NCBI GenBank assembly: GCA_030432025.1
Contig: JAUIIA010000002.1
Location: 320,516 to 384,515 of the forward strand
DNA from: Alphaproteobacteria bacterium
GTDB lineage: Bacteria > Pseudomonadota > Alphaproteobacteria > Micavibrionales > Micavibrionaceae
Reading direction: 5' to 3'
Length of the DNA: 64,000 nucleotides
Shown one piece after another: positions 37,699 to 47,708 of the stretch. Below the pieces are notes generated by a model. It saw only the letters and a list, made by a program, of their open reading frames with translations, was not told where the DNA came from and did no database searches. The translations under genes were made by a program, and so were the position numbers. Position 1 is the first letter of the stretch. Every line of letters begins with the position of its first letter.

Positions 37699-39215
37699 CC
37701 TAACAAATCCTTCTTTAGCTTCGGCAACGCTTTACCAACGGCCTCCATTGTCTCTTCCGAAACATGAAGCCCCAGCTTAGAACGCCTGAAGAAAATATCC
37801 TCTACCTCTCGTGCAAACTCATATTTGATCAAGTAAACAATCTCGGCTTCAAAGACCCAGTCACCATAATGTTTACCCAGATCTTCCGGTGCCTTTGCCC
37901 CGCGCAAAAAACGGTCCGTTCGGGTTCCGTATGCACGGGCATAGCGCTCGACAACCTCCTCAGGCAGCCACGGATACTGGGATTTATATTCATCAAGCAA
38001 CGCCCCGAACTGTAAAGGTCCGAATTCACCACCCGGCAACGGATTAAATGCCGTCCGACACACTTCCCTGCGTGACTGCGCCAGCAACAGCTTATTCAGC
38101 GTTTGTTCCGCCAGCACGCGGTATGTCGTGAGCTTCCCGCCAAACACGGAGATCATCGGCGCACGGGACTCAAGGTGCTGGTGCAGCACAAAATCACGCG
38201 TAACCGTCCTGCTCTCGCTATCACCATCATCAAACAACGGACGAATACCGCTATAGGCCCACAACACATCCTTGGCCGCGATCTCTCCCTTGAAATGTGT
38301 ATTATACGCATCGACCAGATACTTTAATTCATCGTCCGATATACGCGGTTCGTATAAATCACCATCGTAATCTTCTTCCGTGGTTCCAATCAGAGTGTAA
38401 TCCCCTTCATACGGAATAAAAAAGACAATACGCCCGTCTTTTTGCTGCAAAATATACGCCTGATCACCCTCAAAGGCGCGCGGAATAATTATATGAGAAC
38501 CCTTAACTAGCCTTATTTTCGGCACTGGTTTCATACCTTTATCAAGGCCGGATTGCTCAAGCAATTTTCGCGTCCATGGCCCTGCCGCATTAACGACCAT
38601 GCCGGCCGTTACGGTGCGCACTTCCTGATCATTCTCACCTTTGATTTTGATTTCCCAGTAGTCGCGATGCGGAATAATTTTTTGGCACGCCGTTCGCGTT
38701 AAAATCTCCGCACCCTTTTCCGCAGCATCAACAGCATTCAAAACCGTCAAGCGGGAATCATCAACCCAACAATCCGTGTAGGAAAACCCTTTTTTGTAAC
38801 GGTCGTCCAGTGGCACGCCCAACCCTGTGCCGATAAGCTGCAGCCCTTTCGAGCCATCCAGCAAATCACGTCGCGCCAGATTGTCGTAAAGAAACAACCC
38901 CAAACGGATCATCCAATACGGTCTTTGCTGCGGCGAATACGGTAAAACAAACTGCATCGGCCAGATGATGTGCGGTGCAATCTTCAGCAAAGCCTCGCGC
39001 TCGCGCAAAGATTCCCTGACCAGCTTGAATTCATAGAATTCCAAATACCGTAAACCACCATGAATGAGCTTGGTACTCGACGAAGAGGTCGCCTGTGCCA
39101 GATCCTTAGCCTCGACCAACAGCACGGACAAACCCCGCATTGCCGCATCCCGTGCAATGCCTGTCCCGTTGATACCACCACCTATTACACAGAGATCATA
39201 ATCCGTTTTGCTCAT
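37695..39215 (-). CDS. glpD: Glycerol-3-phosphate dehydrogenase, FAD-dependent
   Basis: About 506 aa. Oxidises glycerol-3-phosphate to dihydroxyacetone phosphate at the membrane and passes electrons to quinone. The FAD dinucleotide-binding motif is YDLCVIGGGINGTGIARDA. Other marks are SSSTKLIHGGLRYLE, VVNAAGPW and YSGIRPLFDDG; a C-terminal domain follows. I use the ATG at 39215 (MSKTDYD); upstream in-frame ATGs at 39221 and 39239 exist. It precedes glpK with a 4-bp overlap. Confidence 0.95.
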   Translation of the reverse strand: MSKTDYDLCVIGGGINGTGIARDAAMRGLSVLLVEAKDLAQATSSSSTKLIHGGLRYLEFYEFKLVRESLREREALLKIAPHIIWPMQFVLPYSPQQRPYWMIRLGLFLYDNLARRDLLDGSKGLQLIGTGLGVPLDDRYKKGFSYTDCWVDDSRLTVLNAVDAAEKGAEILTRTACQKIIPHRDYWEIKIKGENDQEVRTVTAGMVVNAAGPWTRKLLEQSGLDKGMKPVPKIRLVKGSHIIIPRAFEGDQAYILQQKDGRIVFFIPYEGDYTLIGTTEEDYDGDLYEPRISDDELKYLVDAYNTHFKGEIAAKDVLWAYSGIRPLFDDGDSESRTVTRDFVLHQHLESRAPMISVFGGKLTTYRVLAEQTLNKLLLAQSRREVCRTAFNPLPGGEFGPLQFGALLDEYKSQYPWLPEEVVERYARAYGTRTDRFLRGAKAPEDLGKHYGDWVFEAEIVYLIKYEFAREVEDIFFRRSKLGLHVSEETMEAVGKALPKLKKDLLG

Positions 39216-39265
39216 ACACATAGAGTATCGTAAGCCCACCCAAGTGAAAATACCGATTACGAATT

Positions 39266-39661
39266 TTAAGCAGCCATTTTGTACAGAATAATGCGAAGCT
39301 TTGCCTCAAGCTGCTTTGGCGAGAACGGCTTACGAATATAAGCTGTTACACCGCTGGATTTCGCTTCAACGACAGATTCCATATCGCTGCGCCCTGTCAC
39401 CATCAGAAACGGCAAAGACGGGTCGACCGTTCTCAACTGCCTAAGCAGCTCCACACCGCTCATGCCAGGCATATTCCAGTCACAAATGATGAGGTTGATA
39501 AAATCAAACGCCGAGTCGATAAAGTTCATCGCCTCTCGCCCGTCGGGCGCTTCAAAAACCTGCGTCACCCCCAGCTCCGTCAACATATTGCGCATCATCG
39601 CGCGCGCCTCGCCCTGATCTTCGACAATCAAAATTTTCAAATCTGCAAACTGGTCACTCAT
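39266..39661 (-). CDS. CheY-like single-domain response regulator
   Basis: 131 aa receiver only. ILIVEDQGEARAMMRNML, phosphoacceptor Asp in LIICDWNMPGMSGVELL, VTGRSD, and YIRKPFSPKQL with the conserved Lys. The W in DWNMPGM is typical of CheY1-like proteins. Its ATG overlaps the kinase gene by 4 bp, so it is likely a direct target of that hybrid kinase. There is no output domain. Confidence 0.92.
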   Translation of the reverse strand: MSDQFADLKILIVEDQGEARAMMRNMLTELGVTQVFEAPDGREAMNFIDSAFDFINLIICDWNMPGMSGVELLRQLRTVDPSLPFLMVTGRSDMESVVEAKSSGVTAYIRKPFSPKQLEAKLRIILYKMAA

Positions 39662-41796
39662 GATGCATATCCCTCTCTTGGTGGTGTCTCTTCATGCCCT
39701 TCACTCTTCCAGCGAGGCGTACGAATATCCTGACCCTCGAGCGTCCCGCTATCGGCATTTGTCAAAATTCCATAAATAATGCGGATCAAATCTTCATGAA
39801 CAATCGGCTTGGCAATAAACGTGCTGTCCAAGGGGATATCAACATGCGCGCTCTGCCCCCTTGCGGGGTAACCGCTCATAAAAATAACCTTCATCTCTGG
39901 CTGCAACTCGCATAGCAAATCCGCCAGCTCCACCCCGTTCAACTCTGGCATCACAACGTCGGTAAGCAACAAATCGATCTTACCTTCATAGTCATCCTCA
40001 AGATATAAGGCCTCATGACCGTCACAGGCCCGCAGGACATTCATCCCCCGCTCTTCCAGCATATTCCCGACAAGCTCCCGCAAATCAGGCTCATCCTCCG
40101 ACAGCAACACCGTAAACCCGTCAAAACTGATCTCATCAACATCTTCGAACGATCCGGTTATGGCTTTAGGTGCTTTATCAGTCAGGGGAAAATATAAATT
40201 CATCGCCGTACCGCGCCCTAGCTTGGTATCAACTTTAATAAGCCCGCCATTCTGTTTCACCAGGCCATAGATCATGGAAAGCCCTAGCCCTGTGCCTTTA
40301 TCTTTATCCTTGGTCGTAAAAAACGGATCGAAAATTCGCTCAACAACATCAGCCTCGATCCCTGTACCCGTATCCGCAACGCTTAACACACAGTAAGTCT
40401 GTTCATCCTCCGACTGTAATTCCTTGGGCAAACTTTTCTGATCGCAGTAACGAACCTCGACAAACAAAGCACCGCCATGCGGCATTGCATCGCGGGCGTT
40501 TACAACAAGATTCATCAGTATCTGCGTAATCGTGTCCTGCCCGCATTCGATATACATAGGCTCGGAGTCACTCAGGATATTGAACTTGATCGACGCGTTC
40601 AAAAGTGGCTGTAACAACTGCTCCTGATCACGGATAGTTTCTCCCAGATCGATAACATCTTCATCGACAATTTTATGACGGCTAAAGGTCAGCATCCGCT
40701 TGATCAGGTTCGCACCCCGATCTGTCGCTGTTTTGATTTTCTCGAGATAGCCTATAGCCTTCGGGTTACCCTCATTCGCAACCATCGTCAGGCGCGTATA
40801 CCCGTCTATAATCGACAGCACATTGTTAAAGTCATGCGCCACGCCCGCCGCCAATTGCCCCAGCGCATCCAGACGCTGACCATTCGAAACCTCTTTCTCC
40901 CGCGCCTTTAACTCACTGATATCACTAACAATACCAACATATAATTCCAATTGCCCGTCTTCATCGTACACGGGGGTGAGCTTTAAATCATACCAACTAT
41001 TCGCCTTGTCGTTATTGTCGTAGCGAAGCTCGATATTCCCACCTTTTTCTTGCTTCAAAATCGATTGCAGCCTCTTCAACAAATATTCACCGCCCCGCAT
41101 ACGGCATAGCTCAAGAAGATCCTTAAGATGTATATCCTCCTTCTCGAACGCGAATAATTCACAAAACGCACGGTTAACGAATGTCACCAAATGCTGCCCG
41201 TTTTCATCTGCTTTGGTAATGATCATGCCGCTCGTCGTGGCTTCGATTGCCTCAAACAATTCGCGGTTAGCTTGATTCAGACGAAGCACATGCTCCTCGC
41301 GCTCCTTCACATTATCAACATCCAGAATAATGAAACCGATGCCACCGTCATTCAACGGCTGAGCTTCGACCACGCAAAGCCTCCCGTTATGGGTGCGAAT
41401 AACTTCCCAAAAATTATAATCTCCTGAAACTTCGCCCGAAACCTCATAAGAGCGCCCGAGGGTTTCTACGAAATTGTCATCAACATCAACCGCATGGTCA
41501 TAGCAGTAATTAAAGAAGCTTTTGATATTAATGCCTTTACGACGAAGCGATGAATGGTCTTGCACAAAAAGGTCGGGCATGAACGCATGCGCGTGGGTGT
41601 TGGCATCTAAAAACTGGCTATGCTTATCAAAAAAGACAAGCCCGCACCCCGTAACGGCTGAAGCCTGCTCCAGCGCACAAATATAACGGTTCGCCTTTTG
41701 CAACTGAAAATACACTACACCCGCGAAGCTCACCGCAAGCAAGACGGCAAGAAAGCCGTAAATGTAGAACATTAACAAGGAAAACTGAGGGTCCAT
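39658..41796 (-). CDS. CckA-like hybrid sensor histidine kinase
   Basis: 712 aa. One membrane segment at about 6-28, then two PAS-like domains (about 45-165 and 180-295, the latter ending in a PAC motif VYDEDGQLELYVGIVSDI). The HisKA domain has LAAGVAHDFNNVLSIIDG with phospho-His in the HDFNN form found in CckA-type kinases. A HATPase (NLVVNARDAM, DTGTGIE, GTGLGLSM) and a C-terminal receiver (VLLSEDEPDL, LLLTDVVMPELNG, FIAKPI) follow. In Caulobacter, CckA feeds ChpT, CtrA and CpdR. The domain order matches, and CpdR is encoded at 50180, but whether this is CckA itself or a paralogue is not settled. No chpT or ctrA is in the window. Confidence 0.9.
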   Translation of the reverse strand: MDPQFSLLMFYIYGFLAVLLAVSFAGVVYFQLQKANRYICALEQASAVTGCGLVFFDKHSQFLDANTHAHAFMPDLFVQDHSSLRRKGINIKSFFNYCYDHAVDVDDNFVETLGRSYEVSGEVSGDYNFWEVIRTHNGRLCVVEAQPLNDGGIGFIILDVDNVKEREEHVLRLNQANRELFEAIEATTSGMIITKADENGQHLVTFVNRAFCELFAFEKEDIHLKDLLELCRMRGGEYLLKRLQSILKQEKGGNIELRYDNNDKANSWYDLKLTPVYDEDGQLELYVGIVSDISELKAREKEVSNGQRLDALGQLAAGVAHDFNNVLSIIDGYTRLTMVANEGNPKAIGYLEKIKTATDRGANLIKRMLTFSRHKIVDEDVIDLGETIRDQEQLLQPLLNASIKFNILSDSEPMYIECGQDTITQILMNLVVNARDAMPHGGALFVEVRYCDQKSLPKELQSEDEQTYCVLSVADTGTGIEADVVERIFDPFFTTKDKDKGTGLGLSMIYGLVKQNGGLIKVDTKLGRGTAMNLYFPLTDKAPKAITGSFEDVDEISFDGFTVLLSEDEPDLRELVGNMLEERGMNVLRACDGHEALYLEDDYEGKIDLLLTDVVMPELNGVELADLLCELQPEMKVIFMSGYPARGQSAHVDIPLDSTFIAKPIVHEDLIRIIYGILTNADSGTLEGQDIRTPRWKSEGHEETPPREGYAS

Positions 41797-41933
41797 AAAA
41801 CTCTGTCAAAAAAACACAACTATCAGTTTTCATTTTATAAACTTCTTTATGAATTCGAAACCTTTAGAATCTTTGACATACAACGGTATTTGCCGAAAAC
41901 TTGAGGCGTGAAAAGCCTTTCAGAGGACACGTT

Positions 41934-44054
41934 TTGATTCCAAAACGGATATCACGAGTGACGATTTTAAGCTTCGGGTTGTTCTGCGGCATTATGACCG
42001 CAGGCGGAGATCTTGCACGCGCCGAGACAACGACTAATCTCTACGGCGCTCTGGGCCTGAACACCGTACCCAATGCCCGCATGGACCCCGCCGGCACCAT
42101 ACGCGCGGGCGTCTCCACCGCTGATCCGTACGTACATTCATTTATCGGCTTTCAACTCGCCGACCCCGTATCCGTTGTCTTGCGCCAAACTGCCGAAGTC
42201 TCCAACATCAATGACGAGCCCGACCGCCTCTATCCGGGACTGGATTTAAAACTAAGATTGTTGGAGGAAACCGCATACACACCCGAGCTAGCCCTCGGTC
42301 TGCAATCGGCCATCGGCCATAAACGCAGCGCGGGCGAATATCTCGCCCTTTCCAAACGCTATCACGACTTTGATTTCACAGCCGGTCTGGGCTGGGGCCG
42401 TTACGGTAGCGCGGGCCATTTCGACAATCCGCTTAAAATCCTCGGCCATTTCGATCAAGCCCGCCCGCTCGATGGTGAAGACCCGAACCAGCCCAATGAC
42501 TGGTTTACGGGCGAAAAGGTCGGCGTTTTCGGCGGGCTGGAATATTTCACCCCCATCGACGGTCTATCCCTAAAAGCCGATTACGGTGCCGATAGATACG
42601 CGGCAGAAAGCACAGCCTTTGACTATGACGCCCCTGCGCCATGGGCATTCGGCGCAAACTATACGCCCGATATTCGGGGCTATCGTGGCATGGATATCGC
42701 CCTCGGCATGCTCGGCACCGACAAGGTCATGGCCCGCCTCTCCTTTGACGGCAATATCAAAAACTGGCCGACCACAAAACATGAGATAAAACGCGAGGTT
42801 CCGTTCCGCCCCTACCGCACGGGCCTGAACATCCCCTCACAAATGGAGCTGAAAGCCGCGGCAGAAAACATCCAGCTCTATAACGCTCACGCAGACACAC
42901 GCACCGCATCCGCAAACCTCACCCTGCAAAATCGCGGCTCTCTGCCCTTACAAATCGGTCGCGCAGCAAAACATATGGCCAACCATGCCAGTCCCCATGT
43001 CGAAGAACTGACCATTCGCCCTGTACGCATGGGCTTGAGCGGCCCTGAAATCCGCTTGCAGCGCGCCTCACTTGAAAAAAGCGCCGCGCATAATCAAGGC
43101 AGCGCATCTGAAGTCTGGCACACGGCGGACATCCGCCCCGCAGATAAACCCGCCCTTAAACGCAGCCATCGCCCCAACCAATACGATTACGGCCTCGAAG
43201 ACATATACCTGAGCATCGACGCCCAAGGCAGCTTATCGGAAGAAGACAGCACAGGCCTGTACCGAACCTCTTTGATTGTCGGCACACAAACCCCACAACT
43301 TTTCGGCCTCATGGACAGCTTCTTCAGCTTGCGTTTAAACGTCGCAGACAACCTTGACCGCCTTGCGCAGATCCGCCCACGGGTATTGCTGCCCGTCCGC
43401 TCCGACATCGATCTCTTTGCCGACCGCACCTTTGCCGTGGAAACAGCCTTTTCCTCCTTCACGCACAGCTTCCGCTCCGATCTCCACCTATCCATGATGG
43501 GGGGCTATCTGGAGGAACAATATGCGGGCGTCGGCGGAGAAATTCTCTACCGCCCTTATGACGCGCGTTGGGCCATCGGTGGGGAAAGCTTCCTTGCCTT
43601 CAAACGCGACCCGCAAGCCTCTATGAATTTAGGACTGAACGGTGACCACCTCCTCAGCGCCCATATACAGGGCTGGTACGACCTGCCTATCTGGGACACT
43701 ACACTCAACGCCCGTTTTGGCCGTCACCTTGCCGAAGATATCGGCGGCACCCTTGCGCTTCAAAAACGCTTTCGTAACGGCGCAATGCTGGAAGGATACG
43801 TAACAGTCACTGACCAGCGTGACTTCGATTTATTCGGCGGCACTACCAGCTCCGACCACGGCATCCGCCTCTCCCTGCCGCTTGGCGGGTTTAAATACGT
43901 CCCTGACAATGTTGACGCCGATCTTCGCTTTGTCCCGTTCGGGCGTGATATAGGCCAAAGCTTGCGTAACCCGATACCGCTTTATGAATTGACGGAACCC
44001 TTTTCCGCCCGTCATATAGCGCAATACTGGGATGAGGTCGTACAAACACCATGA
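41934..44054 (+). CDS. YjbH-type outer membrane beta-barrel protein
   Basis: About 706 aa. A signal peptide (VTILSFGLFCGIMTAGG, cleavage after ARA) is followed by the YjbH-family start, TNLYGALGLNTVPNARMDPAGTIRAG. The later half is rich in alternating strands, as expected of an outer-membrane beta-barrel linked to exopolysaccharide export. I prefer TTG 41934, which has AGAGGA six bases upstream; TTG 41901 would prepend 11 residues. It overlaps the next gene by 4 bp. The other members of a classical yjbEFGH cluster are not here. Confidence 0.82.
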   Translation: MIPKRISRVTILSFGLFCGIMTAGGDLARAETTTNLYGALGLNTVPNARMDPAGTIRAGVSTADPYVHSFIGFQLADPVSVVLRQTAEVSNINDEPDRLYPGLDLKLRLLEETAYTPELALGLQSAIGHKRSAGEYLALSKRYHDFDFTAGLGWGRYGSAGHFDNPLKILGHFDQARPLDGEDPNQPNDWFTGEKVGVFGGLEYFTPIDGLSLKADYGADRYAAESTAFDYDAPAPWAFGANYTPDIRGYRGMDIALGMLGTDKVMARLSFDGNIKNWPTTKHEIKREVPFRPYRTGLNIPSQMELKAAAENIQLYNAHADTRTASANLTLQNRGSLPLQIGRAAKHMANHASPHVEELTIRPVRMGLSGPEIRLQRASLEKSAAHNQGSASEVWHTADIRPADKPALKRSHRPNQYDYGLEDIYLSIDAQGSLSEEDSTGLYRTSLIVGTQTPQLFGLMDSFFSLRLNVADNLDRLAQIRPRVLLPVRSDIDLFADRTFAVETAFSSFTHSFRSDLHLSMMGGYLEEQYAGVGGEILYRPYDARWAIGGESFLAFKRDPQASMNLGLNGDHLLSAHIQGWYDLPIWDTTLNARFGRHLAEDIGGTLALQKRFRNGAMLEGYVTVTDQRDFDLFGGTTSSDHGIRLSLPLGGFKYVPDNVDADLRFVPFGRDIGQSLRNPIPLYELTEPFSARHIAQYWDEVVQTP

Positions 44055-44983
44055 GTAAAACTAAACATTTCGTCGAAAACCACTTCAATACGGTCATGCT
44101 GATCAGTATTGCTCTGGGCTTATTCCTGCCCGGTCTGGATTTATTACCGAACTATGCAGTCATGGGCGCGATCATTCTGGTGATCTTTTTCTCCTGCTCA
44201 AAAGTCTCCCTCGCCGAACTACAGGGCATCAACCGCACCAAGGCACTGGTCTTTTACATCTTGCGCTTTTTGCTGCTACCGACCCCTGCTTATTATTTGA
44301 CGTTACAAATCGCACCCGAACTGGCCGATGGTGTGCTGCTACTCGCCCTCATGCCGACGGGGGTATCTTGCGCCGCTGTGGCGAACATCATGCGCGGCAA
44401 TACATCCTTCGCCCTTATGGCGACAATCCTCACCCATATCCTGTCGCCGCTCATCATACCTGTCATGACCGGGCTGCTCATCGGGCAGAATATTTCGCTC
44501 GATTTAGGGCACATGACCATGACTTTGCTGCTAACAATATTCCTTCCTGCAACCGCATATTTTGCAGGCGTACGCAGACATAATGCCGCCAAGCAATGGA
44601 CAAAAAACAACGCGCAATTCTTCGCCGTTTTGTTTACAGGCGGCATCGTTATGCTCGGCCTCGCACTCAAGCGGCACGAAATACTGGATAGCCCGTTACT
44701 CGCCGCACCTGCGCTTTTAGCCAATTTTAGCCTTTATTTTTTGCTTTACGCACTAGCCTGGATCGGCACCGCGAGCATGAGTAAAAAGGAGCAAAAGACG
44801 TACACCCTTTGCTCGGGTGTAAATAATAACGGCCTCGCCATCGGAGTGGCCGCCTTATACTTTTCACCCACCGCATTATTGGTCTGCGTCGCCAGTGAAA
44901 TCATCTGGCCACTCGCCATATCCGCATTTGGAAAATTCGTCGAAATCGACCAAAAAAGAACCACCCCTAAGGGTGGTGTTTAG
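44051..44983 (+). CDS. Bile acid:sodium symporter (BASS) family transporter
   Basis: 310 aa, ten hydrophobic spans across the length. The family marks are LALMPTGVSCAAVANIMRGNT (the crossover helix motif), LSPLIIPVMTGLL, and CSGVNNNGLAIGVAALYF near the C-terminus. These are found in BASS and related arsenite (ACR3-like) carriers; the substrate is probably an organic acid or steroid-like anion and is not predictable. Its ATG overlaps the YjbH gene by 4 bp (ATGA), suggesting cotranscription. A hairpin with GTTTAG covers its stop codon. Confidence 0.87.
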   Translation: MSKTKHFVENHFNTVMLISIALGLFLPGLDLLPNYAVMGAIILVIFFSCSKVSLAELQGINRTKALVFYILRFLLLPTPAYYLTLQIAPELADGVLLLALMPTGVSCAAVANIMRGNTSFALMATILTHILSPLIIPVMTGLLIGQNISLDLGHMTMTLLLTIFLPATAYFAGVRRHNAAKQWTKNNAQFFAVLFTGGIVMLGLALKRHEILDSPLLAAPALLANFSLYFLLYALAWIGTASMSKKEQKTYTLCSGVNNNGLAIGVAALYFSPTALLVCVASEIIWPLAISAFGKFVEIDQKRTTPKGGV

Positions 44984-45055
44984 TCGTACCAGATCGGATG
45001 AAGTAGTCTTAAAAGGAGATCTAATCCGTTAGAAATTCTGTAATGGATTTTTATT
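44960..45055 (+). terminator. Two hairpins ending the YjbH-BASS transcript
   Basis: First: ACCACCC-CTAA-GGGTGGT (44960-44977) followed by GTTTAG, spanning the stop codon. Second: AATCCGTTA/TAATGGATT (45023-45049, one G-U pair) followed by a T-rich run TTTTTATT, the better terminator. Both point rightward. Confidence 0.65.
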
Positions 45056-45258
45056 CTTAATTAATTTTTCCCGCCGTTAGTCCGTTTTATTCTTTTTACC
45101 GTAGTGCTCACTCAAATTCTTATTTATGTCCCTTGGTCATGTAAGGGGGATTGCCCTCCCCCTGATAGACCTATTCACGCACTGGCCTTATACTTTTAGA
45201 ATACATACAATTTTATGTAAATACAACAAATTTAGATAAAATTTTATGGAAATTATTT
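44984..45258. other. AT-rich spacer with a strong GC hairpin
   Basis: 275 bp without a protein gene between the BASS and rluD genes. Besides the terminator at 45023 it contains AGGGGG/CCCCCT around a short loop (about 45146-45165), with no T run. It might be an sRNA or a 3' processing site, but I see no known RNA family. Confidence 0.4.
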
Positions 45259-46239
45259 TTAATTGAATATTTTCAATAACTTAGAAATATCGTCAGGCAA
45301 AGGCGCGTCATAACGCATCGCAACATCCGTAACAGGGTGAATAAAGCCAATACTCCCCGCATGAAGGACCTGACGGGGGAATTTTATAAGTTTTTCCGCT
45401 ATTTCAGGGGCGAATCCCGCCCGTTTCACTGCCCCGCGTACAGCGGTATCCTGCGGCCCATATAACGGGTCCCCGACCAAAGGGTGCTTGATCGCCTGCA
45501 TATGCACCCGAATTTGATGCGTCCGCCCGCTTTCCAACGTGCATTTTACGAGCGAAAACTGGTCGCCATAGGTTTTCTGGATATGGTAATGCGTCTTTGC
45601 CGGCTTACCATTCTTGCCCTTAATCGACATTTTCAGGCGATTTCTGGGATCTCTCCCTATCGGCATATCCACATGTCCCTTCATCGGGACAGGAACCCCG
45701 ACCACCAACGCGGTATATATACGGCTTAGGGACCGATCCTCCAGCTGCGCCGCCAACCCTGAATGCGCCTGATCGGTTTTAGCAACAACCATCAATCCGC
45801 TGGTCTCTTTATCCAGCCTGTGCACGATGCCGGGGCGCATAACCCCGCCTATTCCTGACAGCTCGTCCTTACAATGATGAAGCAACGCATTGACCAGCGT
45901 GCCCGTATAATTCCCCGCCCCCGGATGCACAACAAGCCCGACAGGCTTGTTAATGACCAACATATGTTCATCCTCGAACACGATATCCAGCGGAATATCT
46001 TCCGCCTCCGGTTCCGCCTCTTCCGGCGCAGGCACGTTTAATTCAATGGTGTGGCCCTTTGCCACCTTGCGCGAAGCCTCCGTACATGTCAGCCCGTTCA
46101 ACGTCAGCGCCTTATCATCGATAAGCCCCCGCAGCCGTGACCGCGACACATCCGGCAGCAATTCGGCCAGCGCCTTATCCAGCCGCTTTCCACTCTGCTC
46201 GTCACTTATGACAAATTGATGATATTCACCCTCTTGCAT
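45259..46239 (-). CDS. rluD: 23S rRNA pseudouridine synthase
   Basis: 326 aa. Modifies uridines in helix 69 of 23S rRNA in the E. coli orthologue. An S4 RNA-binding domain (KRLDKALAELLPDVSRSRL) is followed by the pseudouridine synthase core with the catalytic Asp in GIVHRLDKETSGLMVVAKT, plus LPVHPG-type GLVVHPGAGN and RTHQIRVHMQ. It stops 1 bp before the next gene's coding region on the same strand, so the secreted protein gene at 46240 is upstream in the same operon. Confidence 0.95.
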   Translation of the reverse strand: MQEGEYHQFVISDEQSGKRLDKALAELLPDVSRSRLRGLIDDKALTLNGLTCTEASRKVAKGHTIELNVPAPEEAEPEAEDIPLDIVFEDEHMLVINKPVGLVVHPGAGNYTGTLVNALLHHCKDELSGIGGVMRPGIVHRLDKETSGLMVVAKTDQAHSGLAAQLEDRSLSRIYTALVVGVPVPMKGHVDMPIGRDPRNRLKMSIKGKNGKPAKTHYHIQKTYGDQFSLVKCTLESGRTHQIRVHMQAIKHPLVGDPLYGPQDTAVRGAVKRAGFAPEIAEKLIKFPRQVLHAGSIGFIHPVTDVAMRYDAPLPDDISKLLKIFN

Positions 46240-47586
46240 TTATTCCAATGTCCGTACTTTGGGGATACAAGGATCTTCATAATGTTCAGGACGCGGAGCA
46301 GCCACCGCCCACGCGTCCACCGTAACCTTGGTTTCCGCGTCATCTCCGTCTTGAACCAGCCCTATACGCTCAACAACACGGGTTGAACCCAGAATAAGAC
46401 GGTCCTTCCGCGGGGTCTGGATCAAACGCACCGCGTCCACGCCTTCGCCGTTAAAAAACTCGTCACTTGTAAAAAGGTCACCGCGCGGATTAAACGTCAA
46501 AAGCCTTATATGCTCGATTTGATCACTATCGTCAGGCGTTTCGCCATCCAGGATAGCACTCGTTAAACCTTCTTCATTCGTAATCACATCACGTCCTTCA
46601 AAATGTAAATCCCCGCTGAAATAACGCTGCCACGCTACATCACCGCCGGCGGATTCAACAGTCATAACCCACCCCGCGCGCAAACCCTCGTCTTTGGGCA
46701 AAGCCGTCCCGACGGCAACCGCATATTCCTGTTTCTTACCCAACAACGCCACACCGGTTAACTCGGCCGCAGCCCCGCGCGCATATGGCGCCTGCCAGTT
46801 CAAAATAAAATCCGGCGTAACACGCATCATCCAGCCATCACGCCGCCCGACAGCATTATTGGCAAAGCCCGCGCCGATGATGCTGTTATCATCCATAATC
46901 TCGATATCTTCAATGGTATTATCCGCGCCAATGGCAAATGCGCGGCTATTCATCGTCCGCCCACTTTCATTAATGCGGTAAAGCATAGTCGTCAGCGGTG
47001 CCGAACCTTCCTGCACCGTCGCCCTTGTCATCGCAATTACAAAACTTTTGGATTCGGCATCATGTTCAACATCATGCCCATATACATGCATGCCCGCTGC
47101 ACCCTTCAATGTCGTTTGCCACAGCCGCTCACCCTCGACATTAAAAGCCCCTATCCAGATTCTATCGCGCCCCTGATCTTTCGCGCCTTCATGGATATTC
47201 GCCATAAGCAGCAAACCGCGCGGGTGCTCTTCCATTTTAACCAGTGTCTTATATCCGGGAATCTCTATCGCCTTTTCCCACACAACGCGTCCGTTGCGCC
47301 CGACAGCAATCATAAACGGGCTTTTTTGCGCATCCTCCGTACCTTCGCGGTCGCCGACCATCAATACGGTGGCGCCACCTTCAAGCGGCAAAGCATCATA
47401 AAACCGCTCCGTATGCTCAAGATCACCATGAATCGTGTCCCAAACATTATAGGACCCCGCAATCGGCTTGCGCAGATTAACGATGGCTTCCTTGTTATAA
47501 CCGCAACTCTGCGACCACGCGGGCGAAGCCATCATCAAGACAGCAAAGGCACCCCATAAAGCTCTGTATTTGTGCATAATCATCAT
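46240..47586 (-). CDS. Secreted beta-propeller-like hypothetical protein
   Basis: About 448 aa. Begins with a signal peptide (MMIMHKYRALW, core GAFAVLMMASP, cleavage at AWS-Q). Repeating beta units such as GRNGRVVWEKAIE, NVEGERLWQTTLK, DNSIIGAGFANN and ESAGGDVAWQRYF suggest a PQQ/WD-type propeller. No catalytic residue is identified. An upstream ATG would extend it by 25 residues that hide the signal peptide, so the start used is 47586. It likely functions in the periplasm or outside; the gene is directly upstream of rluD, perhaps by chance. Confidence 0.8.
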   Translation of the reverse strand: MMIMHKYRALWGAFAVLMMASPAWSQSCGYNKEAIVNLRKPIAGSYNVWDTIHGDLEHTERFYDALPLEGGATVLMVGDREGTEDAQKSPFMIAVGRNGRVVWEKAIEIPGYKTLVKMEEHPRGLLLMANIHEGAKDQGRDRIWIGAFNVEGERLWQTTLKGAAGMHVYGHDVEHDAESKSFVIAMTRATVQEGSAPLTTMLYRINESGRTMNSRAFAIGADNTIEDIEIMDDNSIIGAGFANNAVGRRDGWMMRVTPDFILNWQAPYARGAAAELTGVALLGKKQEYAVAVGTALPKDEGLRAGWVMTVESAGGDVAWQRYFSGDLHFEGRDVITNEEGLTSAILDGETPDDSDQIEHIRLLTFNPRGDLFTSDEFFNGEGVDAVRLIQTPRKDRLILGSTRVVERIGLVQDGDDAETKVTVDAWAVAAPRPEHYEDPCIPKVRTLE

Positions 47587-47708
47587 GAAATTCGTTGGAC
47601 CCGATCCTTGACCACTGTATGATTGACCATTGAAAAAGTCTATGCCACCGGAAGTAGACACAAATAGGCACTAAAAGATAATCACCTAATTAGAGTATAC
47701 CTGACTTT

